Part shown: in pieces, positions 38,699-46,292 of the stretch
Layout: every line of letters starts with the position of its first letter
Position numbering within the stretch: the stretch's first letter is position 1
NCBI RefSeq assembly: GCF_900116645.1
Contig: NZ_FPBO01000050.1
Span: 1 to 50,909 of the forward strand
Reading direction: 5' to 3'
Origin: Pseudoduganella namucuonensis
GTDB lineage: Bacteria > Pseudomonadota > Gammaproteobacteria > Burkholderiales > Burkholderiaceae_D
DNA: 50,909 nt
The notes under the pieces: generated by a model
Database searches by the model: none
Seen by the model: the letters and a program-made list of their open reading frames with translations, nothing else
Told to the model about the DNA's origin: nothing
Position numbers and translations under genes: made by a program

Positions 38699-39271
38699 AT
38701 GCCCACATGCTGGATAGTCGCGGGACCAAATGGTGCAGGCAAGACCACATTCGCGCTGACCTACTTGCCAAAGGTCGCTCAGTGCAGCAGGTTCATCAAC
38801 GCAGATTTGATTGCTGCTGGGTTGTCGCCGTTGGCGCCCGAGCGAGAATTGCTCGCTGCCAGCCGTCTGCTTCTGCGAGAGGTTGAGGCCTGCATACGGC
38901 AACGCAAGGACTTTGCGTTCGAAACGACGTTGGCTGGCCGTGGTTACCTGAAATTGGTGCGCCGACTGCGCGCCGAAGGCTGGCGGGTGGACCTGATCTA
39001 TCTGGCCTTGCCAAGCAGGGATATGTCCCATCTTCGTGTTGCGGAACGTGTGGCTCATGGCGGGCATAATATTCCAGCTGCTGATATTGAGCGGCGTTTT
39101 TCGCGGAGTCTGGGAAATTTGCTAAACTTTTTTAGTTCTGCGGTAGACTCGTGCAGTTGCTTCATGAACAGTGGTCCTATGCCGGAACTTGTATTTGAAC
39201 AGCAAGGCGATCAGCGCAATGTGATTAACGCGACGCTCTATCAACTATTGCTTCAGGAAGCAGAACCATGA
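38699..39271 (+). CDS. Zeta-toxin-like P-loop kinase
   Basis: The 190-residue protein has a clean Walker A at residues 9-17 (GPNGAGKTT), preceded by MPTCWIVA, and a FINADLIAAGLSP segment that is the conserved substrate-side motif of zeta-type toxins, with FAFETTLAGRGYLKLVR after it. Zeta toxins phosphorylate UDP-N-acetylglucosamine; many shorter relatives like this one have not been tested. GGAGGGG precedes ATG 38699. The gene lies outside the surrounding GC level and overlaps the next small gene by four bases, which suggests a two-gene unit. It is not next to a recognisable epsilon antitoxin. Confidence 0.8.
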   Translation: MPTCWIVAGPNGAGKTTFALTYLPKVAQCSRFINADLIAAGLSPLAPERELLAASRLLLREVEACIRQRKDFAFETTLAGRGYLKLVRRLRAEGWRVDLIYLALPSRDMSHLRVAERVAHGGHNIPAADIERRFSRSLGNLLNFFSSAVDSCSCFMNSGPMPELVFEQQGDQRNVINATLYQLLLQEAEP

Positions 39272-39441
39272 ATATCACGACATCAACACCGTCTCCACAG
39301 GCCCAGGCGATGCTGAAGGCATTGCAACAAGCTGTTACTGAAAGCTTGGAGCGCAAGCGGAAGCTTGGGCAATACGCAGTCATGTGGCAAGATGGCCGCC
39401 CGATACGGGTCGAAGGGGATGCGAATAATGTCAAGGAGTAA
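39268..39441 (+). CDS. 57-residue partner of the zeta-like gene
   Basis: Starts at ATG 39268, overlapping the zeta-like stop (ATGA), and ends at TAA 39439-39441. Composition: a polar N-terminus, a helix (QAQAMLKALQQAVTESLERK), then a short strand and turn (LGQYAVMWQDGRPIRVEGD). The same helix-plus-QYAVxWxDGxPxR pattern is one I associate with small proteins found beside zeta-like ATPases; it may be an antitoxin or a regulatory partner. The overlap and spacing are the sequence evidence; function is inferred. Confidence 0.75.
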   Translation: MNITTSTPSPQAQAMLKALQQAVTESLERKRKLGQYAVMWQDGRPIRVEGDANNVKE

Positions 39442-39579
39442 TTGATTCCTTGCTTCACATGAGCGGTTCGACGAGAATCCAATTATAGGCTTTGGAAGGA
39501 GTGCAGGCCAAGGGCGTCGAATTTCTCGGCAAATCAAACCCACTCCGAACTAAGGCTTTCTGCTTGCTGCAGTGTTGCG

Positions 39580-39598
39580 TCAGGCGGCTCTCGCCTGA
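39580..39598. other. Short hairpin at the end of the acetylesterase gene
   Basis: TCAGGCG (39580-39586) and CGCCTGA (39592-39598) form a small perfect stem three bases after the stop of the minus-strand gene. There is no T-run, so termination is uncertain. The 39442-39579 gap holds no other feature I can support. Confidence 0.4.
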
Positions 39599-39600
39599 GC

Positions 39601-41580
39601 TCACTGGCCCGCTTGTTCGACCTCCATCATGAACGGCGCCGCGGGCAGGTCGTCGCCGCCATACAGATTCACGTAGGGCGCATCGGCCCAGGCATAACGC
39701 ACGTGCGTCCTGCCCGGCAGATTGGCCCCTTTCAGCGTCACCGTGTCGCCTTGCGCCACCGCCAGCGCATACTCGCAGGCCGCGCCGGCGCACGCTTCGA
39801 AACCGATCGCATGGCCGGCGCTATAGGTGCGCAAGCCGCCGCCGGTGTTCTTGAATTTGACCACCAGGTCTTCACCCGAGCGCGTCACGCCGGCCGCTTC
39901 CGGGCCTCCGGGCGCGATCGCCTCGCCGTAGGCGAGCGCGCGGGCCGCACGGGCCAGCCGTTCGCCGACCACGGCTTTCTGCGGAGGATGAACGTCGGTG
40001 CGGTCGCCCACGTCGATGGTGACGGCCAACCCCGCATGCCGGTCGTTCCGAACGGTCCTGGCCTGGGCCTCGCGCAACTGCGCCCAGTTAGATAGCCCGG
40101 GCTTGGTCGCGACTGAGCCGAACGACGACAGCTGGGCGACGAGGAAGGGCAATTCCGGCTGGGCGAAGGTCTCGCGCCAATCGGCGATCAGCAGCGGCAG
40201 CAGCGTCTCGTATTCCTTTGCCGCGTCGGTGTTGGACTCGCCTTGGTACCAGGCGGCCAATTTGAACTTGTAGCCGGCCAGCGGCGCGATCATCGCGTTG
40301 TGCAGAGTCGACAGGCTGGTCGGTATATCCCATGGCGCCGGCGGGATCGACAACCCCTTCGAGCGCATGCCCAGTTGGTATTTCCATGGCGCGGACAGGG
40401 CAATAAACTGCCCGTCGGCGGTCTTGACGCCACGCTGTTCCGGCAAGCCGGTCAGCCCGCCTCCGGTGCCGCCACCAAGAACGCGGATGGCGATCACGTT
40501 GCGGCCCGTTTTGAAGACACCGGCGGGGACGGCATAGTCCCGCCACACCCACGCGGTACTGCCGCCGCCCACGCGCACGCCATTGACCCAGGTGCTGTCA
40601 TAGGTGTCGACGGGACCGAGCTGGATTGCGTTCGCCGCTCGCGCTTGCGCCTCGTTCAGCGTCAGGCTGGTCCGGAACCACGCGGCGCCGTCGAAGTCCG
40701 CCAACGCGGCGATGCCGGCATCCTTCCACGATCCCCTCGGTGTCAGGTCCGGCCATCCGGAGTCGTCGAACTCCGGGAAGCGCCATGCGCGCTGCGCGTG
40801 CGCCCGCGGGTCGTGCGCGTCCCACCATTGCTCGTGGCGACGCGCTTCGTCGGCCATCGCCTTGGCGGGATTCGACGCCATGTCCGCCAGCGCCTCGAGC
40901 CTCTTGGTGTAGGCCGGCAGGGTTTTCAACGACGACGCGCCTATCCAGCCCTGTATGGTGGTGCCGCCCCAGGTCGAGCCGATGAAACCGACCGGCACCT
41001 TCTGGGTCTGTTGCAGTGTTCGCGCCATGTAGTAGCACACCGCCGAGGCCTCGCCGGCCGTCGTTGGCGTCACCACCCTCCATTCCACCGGCCGTTTCAG
41101 GTCGTCCTGGACCGCGGGTTCGCTGGCGAGTTGAATATTGATGAAGCGTAGATTCGGATTGGCGGGAAAGTCGGGCCAGGCGCCGGTGGAGAGCCGCGCC
41201 GGGAACGCCATGTTCGATTGGCCACCGCACAGATAGACATCGCCGATCATGATGTCCTTGAGCGTCGTGACGCCGCCGCCGCCCGTGACGGACAGGGTAT
41301 GCGGTCCGCCCGCCGCCATCGCGGGCATGGTCGCCCGCCATCGGCCGTTTGCGTCCGCGCTTGCCTCGGCGCTTGCGCTGCCCAGGCGTACCGTCACGCG
41401 TAGGCCGGGGGCGGCCGTGCCCCACACCGACAAGGGCTCGTCGCGCTGCAGAACTGCGTGGTCGCTGAAAATGCCGGCAAACGCCGGGGGCGCCGTCTGC
41501 GCCCGCACCGGCGCGGCTAGTGAGGATGCAAGCAGGAGGGCGGCCATGCCCGCCAAGCGGTTGTGAGTATGGTTTCTCAT
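39601..41580 (-). CDS. Exported sialate O-acetylesterase-like (SASA) carbohydrate esterase
   Basis: Removes O-acetyl groups from carbohydrates. The 659-residue protein begins with a signal peptide (HNRLAGMAALLLASSLAAPV, cut after VRA), then a beta domain (FSDHAVLQRDEPLSVWGTAA). The SGNH-like core carries GGQSNM with the catalytic Ser, YQGES around the oxyanion region and DVHPPQK with the Asp/His pair. A galactose-binding-like insert lies near residues 270-400. I chose the ATG at 41580 because AAGGATGG precedes it; the frame runs to 41616. Despite the family name, plant xylan or pectin acetyl groups are at least as likely as sialic acid. It is divergent from the GH35-like gene. Confidence 0.85.
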   Translation of the reverse strand: MRNHTHNRLAGMAALLLASSLAAPVRAQTAPPAFAGIFSDHAVLQRDEPLSVWGTAAPGLRVTVRLGSASAEASADANGRWRATMPAMAAGGPHTLSVTGGGGVTTLKDIMIGDVYLCGGQSNMAFPARLSTGAWPDFPANPNLRFINIQLASEPAVQDDLKRPVEWRVVTPTTAGEASAVCYYMARTLQQTQKVPVGFIGSTWGGTTIQGWIGASSLKTLPAYTKRLEALADMASNPAKAMADEARRHEQWWDAHDPRAHAQRAWRFPEFDDSGWPDLTPRGSWKDAGIAALADFDGAAWFRTSLTLNEAQARAANAIQLGPVDTYDSTWVNGVRVGGGSTAWVWRDYAVPAGVFKTGRNVIAIRVLGGGTGGGLTGLPEQRGVKTADGQFIALSAPWKYQLGMRSKGLSIPPAPWDIPTSLSTLHNAMIAPLAGYKFKLAAWYQGESNTDAAKEYETLLPLLIADWRETFAQPELPFLVAQLSSFGSVATKPGLSNWAQLREAQARTVRNDRHAGLAVTIDVGDRTDVHPPQKAVVGERLARAARALAYGEAIAPGGPEAAGVTRSGEDLVVKFKNTGGGLRTYSAGHAIGFEACAGAACEYALAVAQGDTVTLKGANLPGRTHVRYAWADAPYVNLYGGDDLPAAPFMMEVEQAGQ

Positions 41581-41622
41581 TCCGCCATCCTTGCAGATGC
41601 CTGATGCGGGCGGCAATGGTGA

Positions 41623-41665
41623 AAATCACCTTGGTGATTTACGATTTTGTGCCGTGCGTCGTAAA
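41623..41665. promoter_or_regulatory. Two overlapping palindromes between the esterase and GH35-like genes
   Basis: AAATCACCTTGGTGATTT (41623-41640) is an 8-base-arm palindrome; TTTACGA (41638-41644) and TCGTAAA (41659-41665) form a second inverted repeat overlapping it. They sit centrally in the divergent gap, so a regulator bound there could control both genes. No regulator gene is adjacent. Confidence 0.5.
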
Positions 41666-41767
41666 TTTAATACGTGACGGTGGGGATTTTAGCAATTGCG
41701 GCGCCGCGGGCCACAAGTCACAATCAAGTGACCGATCCCGCCCAATCCTTTACCGACCAGCCACCGC

Positions 41768-43447
41768 ATGAAGAAAACCTCCAGCCGCCTTTTCGCCGCC
41801 TTGTGCATGCTCGCCTTGTGCTCGGCACAGGTGGTCGCCAGCGCCGCCGCAGCCGACGCCTCCCTTCCTCACCTTGTGCGGAAAGACGGCCGCCACGCGC
41901 TGATGGTCGACGGCAAGCCGTTCACCATGCTCGGCGTGCAGGCCCACAACTCGAGCAACTATCCGGGCGCGCTGGCCAAAGTCTGGGCCGCCGTCAAGGA
42001 TGCCCATGCCAATACGCTCGAGATTCCGGTCGCCTGGGAGCAGGTCGAGCCGGTCGAAGGCAAGTTCGATTTCAGCTATGTGGACACGCTGGTGGCGCAG
42101 GCGCGCCAGAACAATGTGCGTCTGGTGCTGCTGTGGTTCGGCACCTGGAAAAACACGCGTCCGCAATACACTCCCGCCTGGGTCAAGACCGACAACCAGC
42201 GCTTCCCCCGCATGCACGACAAGAACGGCAAAGTGACCTATTGCCTGTCGCCGCACGGCGAAGAGACCCTGAAAGCGGACACCAAGGCATTCGTCGCCTT
42301 CATGGGGCATTTGAAGAAGATCGACGAGGCGCACCGCACCGTGATCCTGGTGCAGGTCCAGAATGAGGTCGGCACGTTCAACAATGCGCGCGACTACAGT
42401 CCGAAGGCCGAGGCGGCGTTCCGCCAGCCGGTTCCGCAAGCGGTGCTGGCGAAAAAGAAGGCGCCGCCGTCCGTTGAAGGCGGCGCGGCCAGCGGGACCT
42501 GGTCCGAAGTCTACGGCCCGTATGCGGACGAGTATTTCCTCGCCTACTCGATGGCCAGCTACATCGGCAAGGTGGCCAAGGCGGGCCGCGCGGTCTACAA
42601 CCTGCCGATGTTCGTCAACGCCGCCGTGCGCGACGCCGTCGAGCCGGCCGCGCCGTGGAAGAACAATTTCAACGCCGGCGGCCCGACCTACGACGTGGTC
42701 GACATCTATCAGGCGGCCGCCCCCGATATCGACATTTCCGCCCCGGACCTGTACGGCAAGGAGTCGGACCAGGTGACCGGGAACCTGACGAAATACCAGC
42801 GCCCGGACAACGCGCTGTTCGTTCCGGAGATGGCGAACGCGCCGTATTTCGCGCGCTACATCTACCAGATTCTTGGACGCGGCGCGATCGGCGTCGCGCC
42901 GTTCGGCGTGGACTATGCCGACTACACCAATTATCCCTTGGGGGGAAAGACGAACGACAAGAGCATGGCCGAGCCATTTGGCAAGATCTACGCGGCGTTC
43001 CGGCCGATGGAGCGGCTGTGGGCGAAATGGTCGCTGGAGGGCCGTACCTCCGGCATCGCCGAAAGCGATGAGCGCACGCCGCAGACCATCGCGCTCGGGA
43101 ACTGGAACGTCACGGCGTCCTTCCGCGAGTGGCAGATGGGGAGCCGGGCCTATTCCGCGAACAAGCAGGACTTTCCTCCGAATACGGAGTTTCCGACCGG
43201 CGGCGCCGCCTTCGCCCATATCGGCGAGAACGAGTTCATCGTGATCGGCCAGCAGATACGCCTGAAATTCGGGAGTGCCGGCGCCAATGCGGGCAAGCCC
43301 GCCATGTACCTCCGTGTCGAGGAAGGCCAGTTCGACGCGTCGGGTAAATGGGTCATGGAGCGCAACTGGAATGGCGACCAGGTCGACTCCGACCTGAACC
43401 TGCCCGCCCGGCCGACGGTCCTGCGTATCAGCATGGGGAGCTACTGA
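41768..43447 (+). CDS. Exported GH35-like beta-galactosidase with DUF5597-type tail
   Basis: The 559-residue protein starts with a signal peptide (MKKTSSRLFAALCMLALCSA, cut near ASA). The barrel carries the two Glu of clan GH-A: VQNEVGTF with acid/base Glu200 and FVPEMANAP with nucleophile Glu354. The C-terminal region (residues ~440-559: TSGIAESDERTPQTIALGNW; GENEFIVIGQQIRLKF) resembles the DUF5597 module found in this GH35 subgroup. It probably releases galactose or a related residue from plant side chains in the periplasm. It shares the divergent regulatory gap with the esterase. Confidence 0.85.
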   Translation: MKKTSSRLFAALCMLALCSAQVVASAAAADASLPHLVRKDGRHALMVDGKPFTMLGVQAHNSSNYPGALAKVWAAVKDAHANTLEIPVAWEQVEPVEGKFDFSYVDTLVAQARQNNVRLVLLWFGTWKNTRPQYTPAWVKTDNQRFPRMHDKNGKVTYCLSPHGEETLKADTKAFVAFMGHLKKIDEAHRTVILVQVQNEVGTFNNARDYSPKAEAAFRQPVPQAVLAKKKAPPSVEGGAASGTWSEVYGPYADEYFLAYSMASYIGKVAKAGRAVYNLPMFVNAAVRDAVEPAAPWKNNFNAGGPTYDVVDIYQAAAPDIDISAPDLYGKESDQVTGNLTKYQRPDNALFVPEMANAPYFARYIYQILGRGAIGVAPFGVDYADYTNYPLGGKTNDKSMAEPFGKIYAAFRPMERLWAKWSLEGRTSGIAESDERTPQTIALGNWNVTASFREWQMGSRAYSANKQDFPPNTEFPTGGAAFAHIGENEFIVIGQQIRLKFGSAGANAGKPAMYLRVEEGQFDASGKWVMERNWNGDQVDSDLNLPARPTVLRISMGSY

Positions 43448-43475
43448 GGGCGGCTTCACGACCGCGCTGTCCGGT

Positions 43476-43500
43476 GGCTAGCGCTAACTTTGGGTATGAT
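43476..43500 (+). promoter_or_regulatory. zwf promoter -10 and a LacI-type operator core
   Basis: TATGAT at 43495-43500 is a fair -10 for zwf. GGCTAGCGCTAACT (43476-43489) holds the same TAGCGCTA core as the operators at 33505 and 34696, so the LacI-family regulator of the sugar module might also act here. The flanks match only in part. Confidence 0.4.
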
Positions 43501-43579
43501 AGGCAACAGCGCACTTTTGCCTTAAACCCGGGAAAGTACATCTGACCCGCCACCGGAACCTACCTCCATCTTGATCGAT

Positions 43580-45043
43580 ATGACCACTTCCTCGCAATCC
43601 GACACCGGCCTGCCCCTCGACATGATCATCTTCGGCGGCATGGGCGACCTTGCCATGCGCAAGTTGCTGCCCGCGCTGTACATGGCGCACTTGCATGGCA
43701 ACCTGCCGCCCGGCACGCGCATTATTTCCACTGGACGCCAGGAATTCGGCCGTGATGCCTACCTCGCTTTCGTGGAGGAGCATTCGCGCTCCTTCATCAG
43801 CGGAGGGAATTTTACGGAAGAGGCATGGCGCAGCTTCCTGCAATTGCTTGAGTTTGTGCGCGTCGACGTGCAACAGGATGGCCTGGCCGCGCTGGCGCGC
43901 GTCTCGCGCCCCGGCGCCGAGCGGGTGTTTTACCTGGCCACCGCGCCGTCGCTGTTCACCACCATTTGCGGCAAGCTGGCCGAAGCCGGCCTGGTCGACG
44001 CCAACGCGCGCGTGGTGCTGGAAAAGCCGCTCGGCCGCGACCTGGCATCGGCCGTGGAGATCAACGAAGCGGTTGGCAAGCATTTCGCGGAATCGCAGAT
44101 TTACCGCATCGATCACTACCTGGGCAAGGAGACCGTGCAAAACCTGATGGTCCTGCGGTTTGGTAATTCCATTCTGGAACCTTTGTGGCGCGCACCGAAT
44201 ATTTCAAGCGTCCAGATCACGGTGGCCGAGGACGTGGGCGTGGGCAGCCGCGCCGGGTTTTACGACAGCGCCGGCGCGATGCGGGACATGGTGCAGAACC
44301 ACTTGCTGCAATTGCTGTGCATCGTCGCCATGGAACCTCCGGCGTCGCTGGCGCCGGACGCCGTGCGCGATGAAAAGCTCAAGGTATTGCGCTCGCTGCG
44401 CCGTTTCAGCCTGGCCGGCATCGCGCGCGACACGGTGCGCGGACAGTATGTGCGTGGCGTGAGCGGTAACCAGGAAGTGGCCGGCTACCTGGAAGAGCGC
44501 AACGTTCCAGCCGACAGCAGCACCGAGACCTTTGTGGCGCTGCGCACCTATGTCGACACCTGGCGCTGGTCCAAGGTGCCGTTCTACCTACGGACCGGCA
44601 AACGCATGCAGCGCCGCTCGTCCAAGATCGTCGTGGAGTTCGCCAATCCTCCTTTCCCGCTGTTCCCCGAAAGTCCCGGCGGGGTCGCCAACCGGCTGGT
44701 GATCGAGTTGCAGCCGGAGGAGGCGATCAAGCTGCAGGTGATGGCCAAGCAGCCGGGCAGCGGCATGCGGATGCAGCAGGTGGCGCTGAACCTCGATTTG
44801 CAGTCCGCATTCCCCCAGCGCCGGGCCGAGGCCTACGAGAGGCTGCTGATCGACGTCGTGCGCGGGCGCCTGACCCACTTCATGCGGCGCGACGAGCTGG
44901 AAGCCGCATGGGAATGGGTTGAGCCTATCATCAACGGGTGGAGCACCTTGGCCGAGAAGCCGTACCCCTACGCCGCCGGCACATCGGGGCCGTCGGAATC
45001 GTTCGCCTTGCTGGCGCGCGACGGTTTCAGCTGGGCGGAGTAG
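43580..45043 (+). CDS. zwf: Glucose-6-phosphate dehydrogenase
   Basis: Oxidises glucose 6-phosphate to 6-phosphogluconolactone with NADP, feeding the pentose phosphate and Entner-Doudoroff routes. The 487-residue protein shows the nucleotide-binding start IIFGGMGDLAMRKLLPALYM, RIDHYLGKE (176-184) with catalytic His179 of the substrate site, and the EKP helix VVLEKPLGRDL. I chose ATG 43580; TTG 43571 is also in frame. No pgl or edd gene is adjacent. The GGMGDL loop differs slightly from the common GASGDL. Confidence 0.95.
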   Translation: MTTSSQSDTGLPLDMIIFGGMGDLAMRKLLPALYMAHLHGNLPPGTRIISTGRQEFGRDAYLAFVEEHSRSFISGGNFTEEAWRSFLQLLEFVRVDVQQDGLAALARVSRPGAERVFYLATAPSLFTTICGKLAEAGLVDANARVVLEKPLGRDLASAVEINEAVGKHFAESQIYRIDHYLGKETVQNLMVLRFGNSILEPLWRAPNISSVQITVAEDVGVGSRAGFYDSAGAMRDMVQNHLLQLLCIVAMEPPASLAPDAVRDEKLKVLRSLRRFSLAGIARDTVRGQYVRGVSGNQEVAGYLEERNVPADSSTETFVALRTYVDTWRWSKVPFYLRTGKRMQRRSSKIVVEFANPPFPLFPESPGGVANRLVIELQPEEAIKLQVMAKQPGSGMRMQQVALNLDLQSAFPQRRAEAYERLLIDVVRGRLTHFMRRDELEAAWEWVEPIINGWSTLAEKPYPYAAGTSGPSESFALLARDGFSWAE

Positions 45044-45073
45044 TGTTGGGCGACTGATTTGGAGTCGCGAGTC

Positions 45074-45114
45074 TTGTGCGCGGTGGGTTTTTGGATAAAA
45101 TATACACTGTATAT
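45074..45114 (+). promoter_or_regulatory. Promoter and TetR-type operator before the DHFR-like gene
   Basis: TTGTGC (45074-45079) and TAAAAT (45096-45101) are 16 bases apart. ATATACACTGTATAT (45100-45114) is a 7-base-arm palindrome with one central base, overlapping the -10 end, and is the best candidate operator for the TetR protein two genes on. Confidence 0.65.
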
Positions 45115-45129
45115 AAATAAGGACGTCCA

Positions 45130-45666
45130 ATGATCACCGCACACGTTTTCATCGCCATCAGTCTGGATGGCTTCATCGCCCGTCAGGATGGCGACATCGA
45201 ATGGCTCTTGCAGCGGGATGACCCGGCCGAGGATCACGGCTACCCGGCCTTCATCGCCGACAAGGACATGATCGTGATGGGGCGCGGGAGCTACGAGAAG
45301 GTTTTAACCCTGGACACGTGGCCTTATGACCGGCCAGTTCTGGTGCTGTCCAAACAATTGGCCAGCGAGCCGGTGCCCGAGGCGCTGAGGGGGAAGGTCC
45401 GGTTCTCCGACGGTTCGCCAGGGTCCGCGATGGCGGAATTGGCGGCGCGGGATGTACGCCGGGTTTATGTCGATGGCGGGCAAGTGGTGCAGTCGTTCCT
45501 GCGCGACGGGCTGATCGCGGACATGGTCATCACCACCGTTCCCGTGCTGATCGGGTCTGGAAGACCGCTGTTCGGGACACTGCCGAAGGATATCGACCTG
45601 TCCCTGGTCTCCAGCCGCAGCTTCCCGTCGGGCCTGGTGCAATCGACCTACCGGCTGGCGCCGTGA
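45130..45666 (+). CDS. DHFR/RibD C-terminal-like reductase
   Basis: The 178 residues fit the RibD-C/DHFR fold: HVFIAISLDGFIARQDGDIE at the start, DKDMIVMGRGSYEKVLT, RVYVDGGQVVQSFLRDG and ITTVPVLIGSGRPLFG. Such stand-alone proteins are NADPH-dependent reductases of largely unknown substrate, sometimes giving trimethoprim or other resistance by inference only. AAGGAC precedes ATG 45130. The next gene, tetR-like, starts at GTG 45663, overlapping its stop by four bases, so both are under the same operator. Confidence 0.82.
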   Translation: MITAHVFIAISLDGFIARQDGDIEWLLQRDDPAEDHGYPAFIADKDMIVMGRGSYEKVLTLDTWPYDRPVLVLSKQLASEPVPEALRGKVRFSDGSPGSAMAELAARDVRRVYVDGGQVVQSFLRDGLIADMVITTVPVLIGSGRPLFGTLPKDIDLSLVSSRSFPSGLVQSTYRLAP

Positions 45667-46223
45667 CCCGGCCGCGTGGACGTCCGGCGCAAGGGAAGGG
45701 GGTGACGCGCGACGACATCCTGACTGCCGCGCTGACGTTGTTGGATGAAGGCGGGGGACAAGGGTTGACGATGCGCTCCCTGGCCACCCGGCTGGGCGTC
45801 ACCCCCATGAGCCTTTACCACCACGTGGAAGACCGCGCGGGGCTGCTGCGGGCGCTATCGGACCGGGTCTATGCCGGGGTGCTGGAGGGGGCGGGCGAAT
45901 CAGCGGACCGCCGGTCGGAAATCCACGCGATCCTCACGCGCTATCACGACGCCGTGCGCCGACATCCGCAACTGACGCTGGCGATCTTCGCCTCGCCCGA
46001 GGCATTTGCCGGCGTGACTCGCCAGATCACGGATCGCTTGACCGCGCTGCTGGAAGAGGTCACGACCCAGCCCCGCTTGTGGCGCGACATCCTGATCGAC
46101 CACGCCCATGGCAGCGGCCTGCCTCCGTCCGCGAGCCTTGAGCGGCAGGAGGAGGCCTGGACTATACAGGAGCAATATCGGCAGTCCCTCGATTGTCTGT
46201 TGGATTGTTTGGCTGCTCGCTGA
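45663..46223 (+). CDS. TetR-family transcriptional regulator
   Basis: The 186-residue protein has the N-terminal helix-turn-helix (GVTRDDILTAALTLLDEGGG; TMRSLATRLGVTPMSLYHHV) and a C-terminal ligand domain of the TetR_C type (HAILTRYHDAVRRHPQ; LTALLEEVTTQPRLWRDIL). GTG start overlaps the reductase stop (GTGA). It likely represses its own operon through the palindrome at 45100-45114. The ligand is unknown. Downstream, a bidirectional terminator separates it from the TonB receptor. Confidence 0.9.
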   Translation: MTRPRGRPAQGKGVTRDDILTAALTLLDEGGGQGLTMRSLATRLGVTPMSLYHHVEDRAGLLRALSDRVYAGVLEGAGESADRRSEIHAILTRYHDAVRRHPQLTLAIFASPEAFAGVTRQITDRLTALLEEVTTQPRLWRDILIDHAHGSGLPPSASLERQEEAWTIQEQYRQSLDCLLDCLAAR

Positions 46224-46252
46224 AGGATGGATCGATAGGGGCATCCCGAAAA

Positions 46253-46277
46253 AAACCGCGCCTCATGTGCGCGGTTT
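46253..46277. terminator. Bidirectional terminator between tetR and the TonB receptor
   Basis: AAACCGCGC (46253-46261) and GCGCGGTTT (46269-46277) form a perfect 9-base stem with a 7-base loop; a run of A residues on the left side gives a strong T-run for the minus-strand receptor gene. Confidence 0.85.
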
Positions 46278-46292
46278 CACTGAAGGCCAGGC

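Noticed and set aside
39455..39793. 112-residue minus-strand frame next to the acetylesterase
   Set aside because: It overlaps the esterase in another frame, starts without a binding site and has no recognisable fold.
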